A stretch of DNA of 15,961 nucleotides from CAYSPU01 sp964432995 (GTDB lineage Bacteria > Verrucomicrobiota > Verrucomicrobiia > Limisphaerales > JAHDYP01). Shown piece by piece: positions 1-7,217 of this stretch (position 1 is its first letter; each line of letters opens with the position of its first letter). Location of the stretch: NCBI GenBank assembly GCA_964432995.1, contig CAYSPU010000136.1:1-15961 (forward strand). The letters are read 5' to 3'. The notes beneath the pieces were generated by a model. It saw only the letters and a list, made by a program, of their open reading frames with translations. It did not search any database and had not been told where the DNA came from. The position numbers and the translations under genes are program-made.

Positions 1-67
1 CACGAATTCAGGGCGGAACACGAATCCGGATTCCCGGATGCCATTCGTGTTCCGTCCCGAATTCGTG
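1..67. repeat. Imperfect long palindrome at the window edge
   Basis: Bases 1-25 and 43-67 are inverted copies of each other with two mismatches, around a 17-base loop. The loop region holds a smaller inverted repeat (24-29 against 34-39). The element may extend left of the window. It fits a REP-like element or a transcription terminator of an upstream gene; no T-run follows, so a simple intrinsic terminator is less likely. Confidence 0.75.
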
Positions 68-75
68 AGGACTTC

Positions 76-990
76 TTGTTCATCATGGCCTCAACGCGCG
101 TCCATGTCTCGGAGGTCCAGCGTCTCCATGAACCGTCAGGTAGGGCGACCTCTCCGAGGGCGCCGCACGGTGCCTTCAACGAACCGGCCGGCGGATTGCG
201 GCTCTTCTCGAACCGCAGCTTGCAGCGCACATCAGTCGCCACGAGACACCGCGCACCCGCAAACCCGGCTGCCGGACCAACTCGACTCGGTGACTCTGGC
301 TGGCGCGCGATTCGAGTCGTCCTTCTCCTCGGTCTCCTCGGCGCGGTGCACATCGGTCACACTGCCGAACCCACCAACGCCCCGCCCACGCTCGAACAGG
401 TGCAAAAGGCCATGTCCTCCGCGGACACGGTGTTCGCCCGCTTCGTCCAGGAGCGCCATTTGTCGCTCTTCAAGGAACCGCTCCGCTCCGAGGGCTATCT
501 CTGCTGCCAGAAACCGGGTCGTATCCGATGGGAAACAACCGATCCGTACCGCTCCATCCTCGTCTCTGACGGTTCGGCGGTGGCGCAATTCGAGTGGATC
601 GACGGCCGCTGGAAGAAGCTCGACGCCGGCCTCGCCCAAGCCCTGCAGGCCGTCGTCCAGCAGATCGCCGGCGTCATCCAAGGCCGCTACGCCGGTGACC
701 AGCGCGAGTTCGCCGCCACCGTCACCACCACCGACACCGGTCCCCTCCTCACCCTCGTCCCCCAAATCGAACGCCTCCAACGCGTCCTCGAACGCATCGA
801 AGTCCACCTCGCCCCCGATCTCCTCAGCACCCGCCGCGTCGTCCTCCGCGAGGTCGCCGGCGATCATACGGACATCCGCTTCGAGGACATCTCCGCCAAC
901 TTCACGCTCCCGGATGGCGTCTTCAATCGCAAGCAGCCTGCCGACATCGAGGCGATTCGCGCCGCCGCCGCCGCCTCGCGAACACGATGA
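76..990 (+). CDS. LolA-like outer-membrane lipoprotein carrier protein
   Basis: The mature part resembles the periplasmic LolA family: an unclosed-barrel carrier that shuttles lipoproteins or other lipids across the periplasm. Typical signatures are FARFVQERHLSLFKEPLRSE (about residues 120-139), then a strand-rich stretch with GRIRWETTDPYRSILVSDG, and a C-terminal half with LTLVPQIERLQRVLERIEVH. A signal peptide is visible late, at about residues 77-97 (RVVLLLGLLGAVHIGHTA), so the true start is probably downstream of the first ATG. TTG codons at 196 and 220 are in frame, and the first 70 residues carry a dispersed repeat (141-167) rather than recognisable protein. The family's usual length is about 200-220 residues, which fits a later start. 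It leads a run of + strand genes; LolA-like carriers are regular members of aryl-polyene-type loci, where they accompany an MMPL exporter. Family assignment is fairly secure, the start is not. Confidence 0.8.
   Translation: MFIMASTRVHVSEVQRLHEPSGRATSPRAPHGAFNEPAGGLRLFSNRSLQRTSVATRHRAPANPAAGPTRLGDSGWRAIRVVLLLGLLGAVHIGHTAEPTNAPPTLEQVQKAMSSADTVFARFVQERHLSLFKEPLRSEGYLCCQKPGRIRWETTDPYRSILVSDGSAVAQFEWIDGRWKKLDAGLAQALQAVVQQIAGVIQGRYAGDQREFAATVTTTDTGPLLTLVPQIERLQRVLERIEVHLAPDLLSTRRVVLREVAGDHTDIRFEDISANFTLPDGVFNRKQPADIEAIRAAAAASRTR
141..167 (+). repeat. 27-base dispersed repeat, copy A
   Basis: An exact reverse-complement copy lies at 11689-11715, about 11.5 kb away. It begins TAGGGCGACC and ends GGGCGCCGCA. 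It falls inside the N-terminal extension of the LolA-like reading frame, which supports a later start for that gene. Confidence 0.8.
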
Positions 991-1185
991 ATCCCCCTGC
1001 CCATTCCGGGATACCACTTCGCATGCAAGGTGGGACGATCCCACGCCTGCGGGAGCGCCGCGAAGAACAGGCCAACGAACCATTGGTTTCCGGCGCGATG
1101 CGGAGACACGCTCGCGAGCCTAGCTCGGAGCCTGCTCGCGACTCCTCCTCGGAGTCGCGCCCTGCCAGTCTTCAGGGCAATCGCA

Positions 1186-1195
1186 NNNNNNNNNN
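1186..1195. other. Assembly gap (10 N)
   Basis: Ten undetermined bases sit immediately before a run of heptad repeats, so the gap is probably a scaffold join at a repeat and its true length is unknown. The surrounding stretch 991-1228 holds no convincing gene. Left of the gap (1108-1165) there are alternating short CTCGCGA and CTCGGAG motifs of unclear meaning. Confidence 0.95.
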
Positions 1196-1196
1196 A

Positions 1197-1266
1197 CGCT
1201 CAACGCTCAACGCTCAACCTCCCCACAGTTGAATGTTGAACGTTGGACGTTGCACGTTGAGCGTTC
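1197..1266. repeat. Inverted arrays of a 7-base repeat
   Basis: Bases 1197-1217 hold three copies of CGCTCAA. Bases 1228-1266 hold about five degenerate heptads of the form ACGTTGN in the opposite sense, so the two arrays can pair across a short CCTCCCCACAG spacer. The TTG at 1229, the earliest start of the following lipoprotein frame, lies inside the right arm. Confidence 0.8.
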
Positions 1267-2160
1267 GGCGGTTCAAGGTCCCCATGGCGCATCCAGACGT
1301 TGGACGGCCCTGCCTCACGTTGCTGGACGCGCGGGGCCGCGCGTCCCTACCTGGTCGCGGGCCGCCGCCTGCTGGATCCTTCTTCTTGGCGTCCTGCTCC
1401 TGAGCGCGGCCGGTTGCTCCACGGCGCCGCACGGCAATTCCTGGACACCGCGACCCGCTGTTCGACCTGCACCCGACGCTGCGGCCCGCGCTGTGATCAC
1501 CATTCGTCAGCTCTGGCCAGACCGCTACCAAGCCACCCAACGCGCCGTCCTCACCATTCGCCGCAAGCAGTTCGTCCTCGACGCTTTCCTCGCCTCCGAC
1601 CCCGAAGAGGGCCAGCACCTCGCCATCGTCAGCACGCTGGGTGTGGGGACGGAAGTCCAACGCCAAACCAACGGCGTCTGACCACGGCCCTGCTGCCCGA
1701 GCCCTGGGCACGCCAATACGTCGCTCAGGACCTCGCCTTCGTCTTCGCGCCTCCGGGCGACCTCGAAGCCATCGGCACATTGGACGACCAACGGATCGTC
1801 CTCGCCGCTCGCGAGGGCACGCGGCAACGCCGCTTCCTCTGCACGCCCGACGGCAGCCGCCTCGACGCCCTCGAGGTGCTCGAGAATGATCGCCGCATCT
1901 ACACGGCGCGTTTCTCCCCACCGCAGCCCTGCGCGGGATCAACCGCCCCCGTCCCGCTCCGGATCGAGGTCGATGCCGGCCTCTACCAACTCGACATTCG
2001 CACGGTCCAGATGCGCACGCCCCCCCGAAGCGCCGCGTTGCCCGCGGCCACGGTTGCCGCCGTCGATCGCAGCCAATGGGCCGGCTGCAAGCCGTCGCTC
2101 CAACCGACGACCGCGCCCTCGATCTTCCCGAAACCACAAGACGCCACGAAGCCCCACTGA
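1229..2160 (+). CDS. DUF3261-like envelope lipoprotein, frameshifted
   Basis: The gene is split over two frames. The first (1229-1681) encodes a hydrophobic signal segment ending in a lipobox (LLSAAGC, Cys at about residue 63), followed by ITIRQLWPDRYQATQ and a strand-rich part. It hits a stop at 1679-1681. The protein clearly continues one frame back from about 1681 with LLPEPWARQYVAQDLAFVF, and ends ...IEVDAGLYQLDIRTVQMR plus a low-complexity tail. One missing base between about 1640 and 1680 explains this; sequencing error or real damage cannot be told apart here. Order, length and the motif run resemble DUF3261 lipoproteins (LolB-like fold) found beside LolA in aryl-polyene loci. The start is unclear because the first 35 codons cover repeat sequence (1228-1266 and 1325-1346). 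The next gene starts 15 bases downstream, suggesting one transcript. Confidence 0.6.
1325..1346. repeat. Perfect GC hairpin, REP-like
   Basis: Ten-base arms GGACGCGCGG and CCGCGCGTCC flank a 2-base loop, followed by CTACCTG. The CGTCCCTACC edge recurs in the hairpin at 7022-7108, so both belong to one dispersed family. It lies just ahead of the lipoprotein signal peptide. Confidence 0.75.
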
Positions 2161-2175
2161 CGACTGACCCCGGTT

Positions 2176-3906
2176 ATGGCCCCAAGCACACCGAAACGCC
2201 CGCGCCTGCGCCGCTGGAAACGCCGCGTCCTCTGGACCCTGGGCACCGTCGGCCTCGTCGTGCTCGTCGGCTACGCGGTGATGCTCCTGCTCATGCACCG
2301 CTGGGTGGCCAAACCCCCGGTGCTCGCCCAGGAACCGGACCTTGTTCGCGCCCAACCCGAAACCCGCGGGGATCGCGTTTACCTCGGACGCAACTGGTTC
2401 GGCCGCCGCGAGGGCCTCCATGTGCTCTACCTCACCGGCTCCGATTTCGAGATGGGCTACGCCCACGGCCTGCTCACCCAGAAACTCATCCACCAGCAAG
2501 AGCAAACCATGCTCGACCTCTTCCGCTCCGTCGCCCCCTATCGCTGGACCCAGTTCCTTCTCCAGTTCGCGGTCATCTACAAGAACCGCCATCTCCCCGA
2601 ATTCGTCTCCGCCGAACTCCAACTCGAGATGCTCGGACTCAGCCGCGGTTCGCCCGACGTCCACCCCGAACTCGGTCCTCCGTTCAACCGTGTCCTCAGT
2701 TTCCATGCCGCCCAGGACATCTCCTACATGATGATGAACAGTCCGTTGATTCGCCAGCGCTGCACCGCTTTCGGCGCGTGGGGCGCCTCGACGAAGGACC
2801 AGCACCTGCTCACCGGCCGCAACTTCGATTGGGAAGCCGCCCCGGTCTTCGACGAACAACGCGTGGTCGTCCTCTGCGAACCGGACGCCGGCATCCCGTT
2901 TGTCTCCCTCGCCTGGGCCGGCATGGCCGGCTGCGTCTCCGGCCTCAACCGCGACGGGCTCTCCGTCACCGTCAACGGCGCCCCCTCCCAGCTCCCCGGC
3001 GATACCGCCACCCCCACCTGCCTCGTCGCCCGCCAAGTCCTTCAACACGCCCATAACATCGCCGAAGCCGAGACCGTCGTCCGCCAATCCCGTGTCTTCG
3101 TCTCCGCCCTCTTCCTCGTCGGTAGTCGTGCCGACGGCCGCTTTGTCGTGATCGAGAAAACCCCCGACCAGACGGCCACCCGCGCGCCCGGTGACGATCC
3201 CTGGATCATCTGCGCCAACCATTACCTCACGCCAGCGCTGGTCAACACCCCCATCAACGCCGAGTTCCGCCGCGACGACACCTCCCAGTCGCGGTACGAC
3301 CGCGCCGAAGAACTCGTCCGGCGCACCACCGGCAGCCTGGATCCCCCCCGAACCGCCGAGATCCTCCGCGACCGCCAACTCCCCGGCGACCGCTTCCCAG
3401 GCAACGGCCACCGCAGCACCCTGAACCCCTTGATCGCTACCCACGCCGTCATCATGGATCTCAGCGCCGGAATCTTCTGGGCCGCAAACTCCCCGCACCA
3501 ACTCGGATCGTTCGTCGCCTTCGACGTCGCCCACTTCGAACGCGAACTCCCCGCGCCAACCCTGCCCGCCGACCCCATCCTCGCCAGTGGCGAATTCGAG
3601 CGTTACCGCAACGCGGAAGCGCAGTTGGCAGCCGGACGGGCCGCGTTGAAGCGACGCGACCTCGCCGCTGCCCTCGCCGCCGTGCGCGCGGCCATGACCA
3701 ACAATCCCGGCTGCTACCGCAACGATTGGCTCGAAGCGGAGGTCTTCGCGGCTCAGGGCCAGCCATCCGCCGCCGCCGCCAGCGCGCGTCGTGCCCTCGA
3801 CGGTCAGCCCGCCCTCGCCGCCGAACGCCGGAAGATCCAACGCCTCGTGCCCGCCTCCACCACGGGAGGCTCCGGCAACGGCGTGGCGACCCCGCCCCCC
3901 CCGTGA
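2176..3906 (+). CDS. Membrane-anchored C45/AAT-type Ntn hydrolase or acyltransferase
   Basis: This 576-residue protein has a basic N-terminus, one membrane anchor (about residues 18-40) and a large domain of the C45 family (acyl-CoA:6-aminopenicillanate acyltransferase-like, autoproteolytic Ntn hydrolases). The predicted nucleophile is Cys196 in RQRCTAFGAW, followed by the family motif LTGRNFDW (213-220) and a Gly-rich AGMAGCVSGLNRDGLSVTVN strand pair. Upstream, DFEMGYAHGLL (90-100) matches the N-terminal chain of the family. In activated Ntn enzymes cleavage occurs just before this Cys. Residues about 475-560 form an Ala/Arg-rich helical tail that looks TPR-like (LAAGRAALKRRDLAAALAAV). The substrate is unknown. 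Its place between a lipoprotein and a PlsC-type enzyme suggests it transfers or hydrolyses a fatty acyl group in the envelope. C45-type genes have been noted in flexirubin-type loci (from memory, moderate certainty). Confidence 0.8.
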   Translation: MAPSTPKRPRLRRWKRRVLWTLGTVGLVVLVGYAVMLLLMHRWVAKPPVLAQEPDLVRAQPETRGDRVYLGRNWFGRREGLHVLYLTGSDFEMGYAHGLLTQKLIHQQEQTMLDLFRSVAPYRWTQFLLQFAVIYKNRHLPEFVSAELQLEMLGLSRGSPDVHPELGPPFNRVLSFHAAQDISYMMMNSPLIRQRCTAFGAWGASTKDQHLLTGRNFDWEAAPVFDEQRVVVLCEPDAGIPFVSLAWAGMAGCVSGLNRDGLSVTVNGAPSQLPGDTATPTCLVARQVLQHAHNIAEAETVVRQSRVFVSALFLVGSRADGRFVVIEKTPDQTATRAPGDDPWIICANHYLTPALVNTPINAEFRRDDTSQSRYDRAEELVRRTTGSLDPPRTAEILRDRQLPGDRFPGNGHRSTLNPLIATHAVIMDLSAGIFWAANSPHQLGSFVAFDVAHFERELPAPTLPADPILASGEFERYRNAEAQLAAGRAALKRRDLAAALAAVRAAMTNNPGCYRNDWLEAEVFAAQGQPSAAAASARRALDGQPALAAERRKIQRLVPASTTGGSGNGVATPPPP

Positions 3907-4008
3907 TGCACCCCAGCTCGGATACTCCAGCGCTGTATGCCATTCTAGCCGGCATACGGCGCATGCTTGCGGCGCACTCGGGACCGGTGCACCAAAAGAG
4001 TGTGAACT

Positions 4009-4920
4009 ATGCCGGCTAGCCCGTCACCGATCCCCAAGACGTCCGACGAGCCGCCGTCCCCGCGCGCCGCGCTCCTCACCGGACTGCGGCGCCGGTGGCA
4101 CAACGTCCGCCTCTGCTTCGGCTACGCCACCTACTACCTCTCCAAGGGCCTCTTCGTCCTCGCCATCGGTCCTCTGATCCCGTTCCTGCTCCCCTTCCCG
4201 CGCGCCAAACACCACGTCCTCAGCACGGTCACCTACCGTTACCTCGGGTTGCTCAGCCGATGGTTCCTGCCTGCCTGCGGCATCTATGATGTCATCGAGA
4301 TCCGCAACGTCGAAACCGCGCGCGCGCAGCAACCCGCGGTCTTCGTCGCCAACCATCGCAGCCGGATGGACGCCCCTTTCCTGCTCGGCCTTCTCCCCCG
4401 GACCGGCGCCCTCATCAAGGCCTACGAAGGTCGCCAGTTCAGTTTCAATCTCCTGATGCGGCACTTCGATTATGTGAGCATCGATCCCACTCGACTCAGT
4501 TCGGTCAACCAGGCGATCACCCGCGCCCGACAGATCCTCGCTGGCGGAAGGAGCCTGCTCGTTTTCCCCGAAGGCACCCGCGCCTCGAGTGCCCGCCTCC
4601 AACCCTTCGGCGCCTTCGCCTTCCAACTCGCCCGCGACGCCGGTGTCCCCCTCGTCCCGGCCGTCGTTCACTCCGTCTGGCCCTTCATGGCCCGCATCCC
4701 CGGCAGCTACTTTCCCCCCGCCCGTAACGCCTTCCGCGTCCGTTTCCTTGACCCCGAATTCCCCCGACCGGATGATGACCCGCGCGCGTGGAGCGACCGC
4801 GTCCACCGGCGCATGGTCCAGGAACTCCGACGCCTCGACGTCGGCACCGCCTGGGATACGCGCGGCAACGGACAGAGTGCCTCGACGAAGAAAGAGCTAA
4901 CCACGGATGAACACGCATGA
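4009..4920 (+). CDS. PlsC-type lysophospholipid acyltransferase (LPLAT family)
   Basis: A 303-residue membrane-associated acyltransferase. The catalytic HX4D motif is NHRSRMD (His116, Asp121) and the glycerol-phosphate binding motif is FPEGTR (186-191). A third block, PLVPAVVHSVWPF, follows at 214-226. A hydrophobic segment at about 45-63 (LFVLAIGPLIPFLLPFP) would hold it to the inner membrane. The ATG at 4009 is preceded by AAGAGTG at a usable distance. In aryl-polyene/flexirubin-like loci such enzymes are thought to move the acyl product from the carrier protein to a lipid acceptor; a housekeeping 1-acylglycerol-3-phosphate acyltransferase role is the alternative. Its last codons (ELTTDEHA) are encoded by a dispersed repeat, and its stop overlaps the next start (ATGA at 4917-4920), so the two genes are probably translationally coupled. 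Confidence 0.88.
   Translation: MPASPSPIPKTSDEPPSPRAALLTGLRRRWHNVRLCFGYATYYLSKGLFVLAIGPLIPFLLPFPRAKHHVLSTVTYRYLGLLSRWFLPACGIYDVIEIRNVETARAQQPAVFVANHRSRMDAPFLLGLLPRTGALIKAYEGRQFSFNLLMRHFDYVSIDPTRLSSVNQAITRARQILAGGRSLLVFPEGTRASSARLQPFGAFAFQLARDAGVPLVPAVVHSVWPFMARIPGSYFPPARNAFRVRFLDPEFPRPDDDPRAWSDRVHRRMVQELRRLDVGTAWDTRGNGQSASTKKELTTDEHA
4898..4917 (-). repeat. Dispersed repeat at the plsC/fabZ junction
   Basis: These 20 bases match the reverse complement of 5690-5709 at 17 of 20 positions. The copy supplies the last seven or so codons of the acyltransferase and the first base of the dehydratase ATG. Similar 'ATCCGTGTTCATCCGTGGTTAA' type sequences are widespread in Verrucomicrobiota and Planctomycetota (recalled, not searched). 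Confidence 0.65.
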
Positions 4921-5384
4921 ACCCTCATCCTCCCTTTGAACGCGCCGATCTCCTCGCCATCCTCCCCCATCGGCCGCCCTTTCTCTTCGTGGATCGCGTC
5001 ACCAAACTGGACCCCGGCAAGAGCATCGTCGCCGAACTCCAACTGCGACCCGAGGAACCCCACTTCGCCGGGCATTTCCCGGGGCGCCCCCTCATGCCCG
5101 GCGTGCTGGTCACCGAAGCCCTCGCCCAGACCAGCGGCTTGCTCCTCGGTCTCACCCAACTCCTTTCCAGCCAAGCGCCCCCCGAGCGCCCCCCGATCTT
5201 CTTCCTCGCGGCCGCCAACATGAAATTCACGCACCCGGCCCAACCCGGCGATCTCCTCATCCTGCGCGCCGAGGCCGACCGCGGTTTCGGCGCCCTGAGC
5301 CGGTTCCAGGTCGAGGCCAACGCCGGCCGTCACATTGTCGCCAGCGGCCATCTCACCCTCGCCGACGCAGCCTCTCGAACATGA
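4917..5384 (+). CDS. FabZ-type 3-hydroxyacyl-ACP dehydratase
   Basis: A 155-residue single hot-dog domain protein, the usual FabZ length. LAILPHRPPFLFVDRV (13-28) is the family's N-terminal signature. The active-site strand and helix are HFAGHFPGRPLMPGVLVTEA (49-68), giving catalytic His53 and Glu67. It dehydrates 3-hydroxyacyl-ACP to trans-2-enoyl-ACP in the cytoplasm. It overlaps the PlsC gene by 4 bases and is the last gene of this run. Housekeeping FabZ usually sits with lpxA, lpxC or lpxD; the companions here fit better with a dedicated dehydratase of an aryl-polyene-like pathway. That role is inferred from context, while the enzyme family is clear. Confidence 0.92.
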   Translation: MNPHPPFERADLLAILPHRPPFLFVDRVTKLDPGKSIVAELQLRPEEPHFAGHFPGRPLMPGVLVTEALAQTSGLLLGLTQLLSSQAPPERPPIFFLAAANMKFTHPAQPGDLLILRAEADRGFGALSRFQVEANAGRHIVASGHLTLADAASRT

Positions 5385-5420
5385 ACCATGACCTGCCCAT
5401 CCAAGCCCGCTCCGTGAGCC

Positions 5421-5471
5421 GTAGCGCCGACATTCCTGTCGGCGTCAGGCCGGCTGGAAAGCCGGCGCTAC
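5421..5471. repeat. Cloverleaf-like REP element
   Basis: The outer ends GTAGCGCC (5421-5428) and GGCGCTAC (5464-5471) are complementary. Inside are two further hairpins: CGCCGACA with TGTCGGCG (5425-5432/5437-5444) and GCCGGC with GCCGGC (5449-5454/5461-5466). The two layers compete for some bases; with only GTAG/CTAC as outer stem a three-way junction is possible. The GCCGAC...GTCGGCG core recurs in the repeats at 14465 and 14574. Confidence 0.75.
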
Positions 5472-5590
5472 GCAGTTCATGGCCCAAGGCGCACCGGACG
5501 GCTGGATGTGACGGCTGTCCGCGAACCGCTGACCGGGAACGGTCAAGGACGCGTGTGACTTCGAAGATCTTCTCATCGGCGCCCACCCGC

Positions 5591-5694
5591 GCCCATCTGC
5601 GGTCCAACCCCAGGTCCGATCCTGTCCTCCGCGGCCACCCGCGCCCATCCGCGCTTCAGCCCCAGGTCCGATCCCGTCATCCGTGTGCATCCGC
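5591..5694. repeat. Two tandem copies of a 52-base unit
   Basis: Units at 5591-5642 and 5643-5694 share the core CCCCAGGTCCGATCC and run into a partial GCGTTCATCCGCGGTTAA end (5693-5710) related to the repeat at 4898-4917. Together with the cloverleaf element these repeats account for most of the spacer 5385-5725. No gene, RNA or convincing promoter was seen there. Confidence 0.65.
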
Positions 5695-5725
5695 GTTCAT
5701 CCGCGGTTAACCCCTGCCTGCTGTG

Positions 5726-6814
5726 ATGAGAACCCTGATCATCCGCGGTAACCCGCGCCCGATCGGTTACACCCGGCAGATGACCGACCTCGTCGTCCAG
5801 GGTCTGCGCGAAGTCCACGCCCAGGTCAAGGATGTGACCCTCTCCGACCTGACGCTTCTTCCCTGCCGCGGCTGCTATCACTGCTGGCAAATCACCCCGG
5901 GCCAATGCGTGCACGGCGATGACATGGGCCCGCTCCTCGAGGAAGTCCGCCGGGCCGAGGTCATGATCTGGACCACGCCCGTCTACTACTTCTCGATGAG
6001 CGCCCTCCTCAAGACCTTCATCGAACGCTGCTTCCCCCTCTACGCCCACGGCCAGGGCGTCACCCGCCGCGGTCGCACCCGGAACCGCCTCCGCTATCCC
6101 GAAGAATGGCAGAACAAGAAACTCATTACCCTCCTCGTCGGCGCCCTCCGCGATCCCGCCGCCTATCAACCCGCCCTCGATACCTTCGAGTGGATCGCGG
6201 ACAGCTTCGACTTCGAACTCGGCGGCCAGCTCGTCCGGCCCGAGTCCTACCTTGCCGACTACCCGCTCTCCAAACCGAAAACCATCAAACGCATCCGGAC
6301 CGCGTTCCTCCAGGCCGGACGCGAAGCCGGCACCACGGGTCGACTCAGCCCCGAGACCCTCGCCAACGCCTCCCTCCCCGTCTCCCCGGACGAACAGCAC
6401 TTTCGCGATTACTCGGAAATCTACTGGACCCACGCCCTGCCCCTCGGCGACGAAGGACTCGTGCCCTCGAAGGTCCAGAAGCACGTCGCCTACGATGTGC
6501 GCATCCTCATGCGCGAGATGGTTCGCGCCTTCGATCCCCGCGCCGCCGCCCACCCCAACGTCACCGTCCAGTTTCTCTTCCCCGACCGTCAACTCGCCTT
6601 CGTCGTCCGCGTCGACCACGGCCAGTGCGCCCTCGAGGAAGCCACGGATCCGAACCCGGATCTCACCGTCCGCTGCGACGCCCGCACCTGGGCTTCCCTG
6701 TTCGTCGATCGCGTCGACGTCCGCGAGCTCCTCAAGAATCACCGGATCACGCTCGAGGGCGACAAGTCGCTCTTCCGCCGCCTCGAACGCTGGTTCCCAC
6801 CGCCCAGCGCGTGA
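5726..6814 (+). CDS. Flavodoxin-fold NAD(P)H oxidoreductase fused to an SCP2 domain
   Basis: Two domains are visible in 362 residues. The N-terminal part (about 1-205) is an NADPH-dependent FMN reductase/flavodoxin fold: it opens MRTLIIRGNPRPIGYT (beta strand plus FMN phosphate loop) and has the TTPVYYFSMSALLKTFIER block at 83-101. It carries Cys47, Cys50, Cys53 and Cys61, a C-x2-C-x2-C-x7-C pattern. This spacing fits the compact motif of iron-sulfur flavoproteins, though related reductases with CxGCxxCW...TPGxC exist for which a cluster is unproven. After a linker, about 255-360 is an SCP2 sterol-carrier-like domain (VTVQFLFPDRQLAFVVRVD; ITLEGDKSLFRRLERWF), a lipid- or acyl-binding pocket. 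ATG at 5726 was preferred; an adjacent GTG at 5723 is equally possible, and no clear ribosome binding site separates them. The fusion suggests a hydrophobic substrate presented to a flavin. The substrate is unknown. Confidence 0.8.
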   Translation: MRTLIIRGNPRPIGYTRQMTDLVVQGLREVHAQVKDVTLSDLTLLPCRGCYHCWQITPGQCVHGDDMGPLLEEVRRAEVMIWTTPVYYFSMSALLKTFIERCFPLYAHGQGVTRRGRTRNRLRYPEEWQNKKLITLLVGALRDPAAYQPALDTFEWIADSFDFELGGQLVRPESYLADYPLSKPKTIKRIRTAFLQAGREAGTTGRLSPETLANASLPVSPDEQHFRDYSEIYWTHALPLGDEGLVPSKVQKHVAYDVRILMREMVRAFDPRAAAHPNVTVQFLFPDRQLAFVVRVDHGQCALEEATDPNPDLTVRCDARTWASLFVDRVDVRELLKNHRITLEGDKSLFRRLERWFPPPSA

Positions 6815-6917
6815 GTGTTACCCCGGGAACCGAGGCGCGAAGCTCGAAGTCCGGTTCCTGGACTCGGGGCGTGTGCTCCAGCGGATGGTACTTCTCCATG
6901 AACCCTGGCCGCGGGAC

Positions 6918-6955
6918 GTGCAACCTTTTGTTGCAGGTGCAACAAATGGTTGCAC
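6918..6955. repeat. Double TGCAAC-N5-GTTGCA palindrome, possible operator
   Basis: Arms 6918-6935 and 6938-6955 are inverted copies with one mismatch around GG. Each arm is itself a dyad, TGCAAC-N5-GTTGCA, so the site holds two adjacent binding-site-like palindromes. It stands out as AT-richer than its surroundings. It could be a tandem operator for a dimeric regulator such as a MarR-type protein, or an RNA hairpin after the flavoprotein gene. No regulator gene or clear promoter is adjacent. Confidence 0.7.
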
Positions 6956-7021
6956 TGTCGGATTCATGACCCCCGGGCGCGTGCGGAGCCAAGTGGAGCC
7001 TTCCCATGAACCATCAGCAGC

Positions 7022-7108
7022 AGGTAGGGACGCCCGGCCCCGCGCGTCCGGCGGTTACACACCAGAGTTCACGCCCTCTGCGGACGCCCGAGCCGGGCGT
7101 CCCTACCT
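7022..7108. repeat. REP-like element with 17-base inverted ends
   Basis: AGGTAGGGACGCCCGGC at 7022-7038 is exactly complementary to 7092-7108. The enclosed part is GC-rich and includes CGCGCGTCC, linking it to the hairpin at 1325-1346. Together with the double palindrome at 6918-6955 this is the main content of the spacer 6815-7217, where no gene was recognised. Confidence 0.75.
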
Positions 7109-7217
7109 TCCGCGGTTTGGTCCGGCTTCGTGAACCCCAACGAACTCGGGACTCCTTTCAGCCTTCCCAGTACAGGACGGACTGGCTAGCCTGCCGTCCG
7201 TCAGCACACCTACGCGC

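Noticed and set aside
1939..3840. Long open frame on the minus strand (633 codons)
   Set aside because: It lies antisense to the C45 gene, is Gly/Glu/Ala/Asp-rich in the way antisense frames of GC-rich genes are, and matches no family.
5573..6742. Long open frame on the minus strand over the flavoprotein
   Set aside because: Antisense shadow: the plus strand encodes clear flavodoxin and SCP2 domains.
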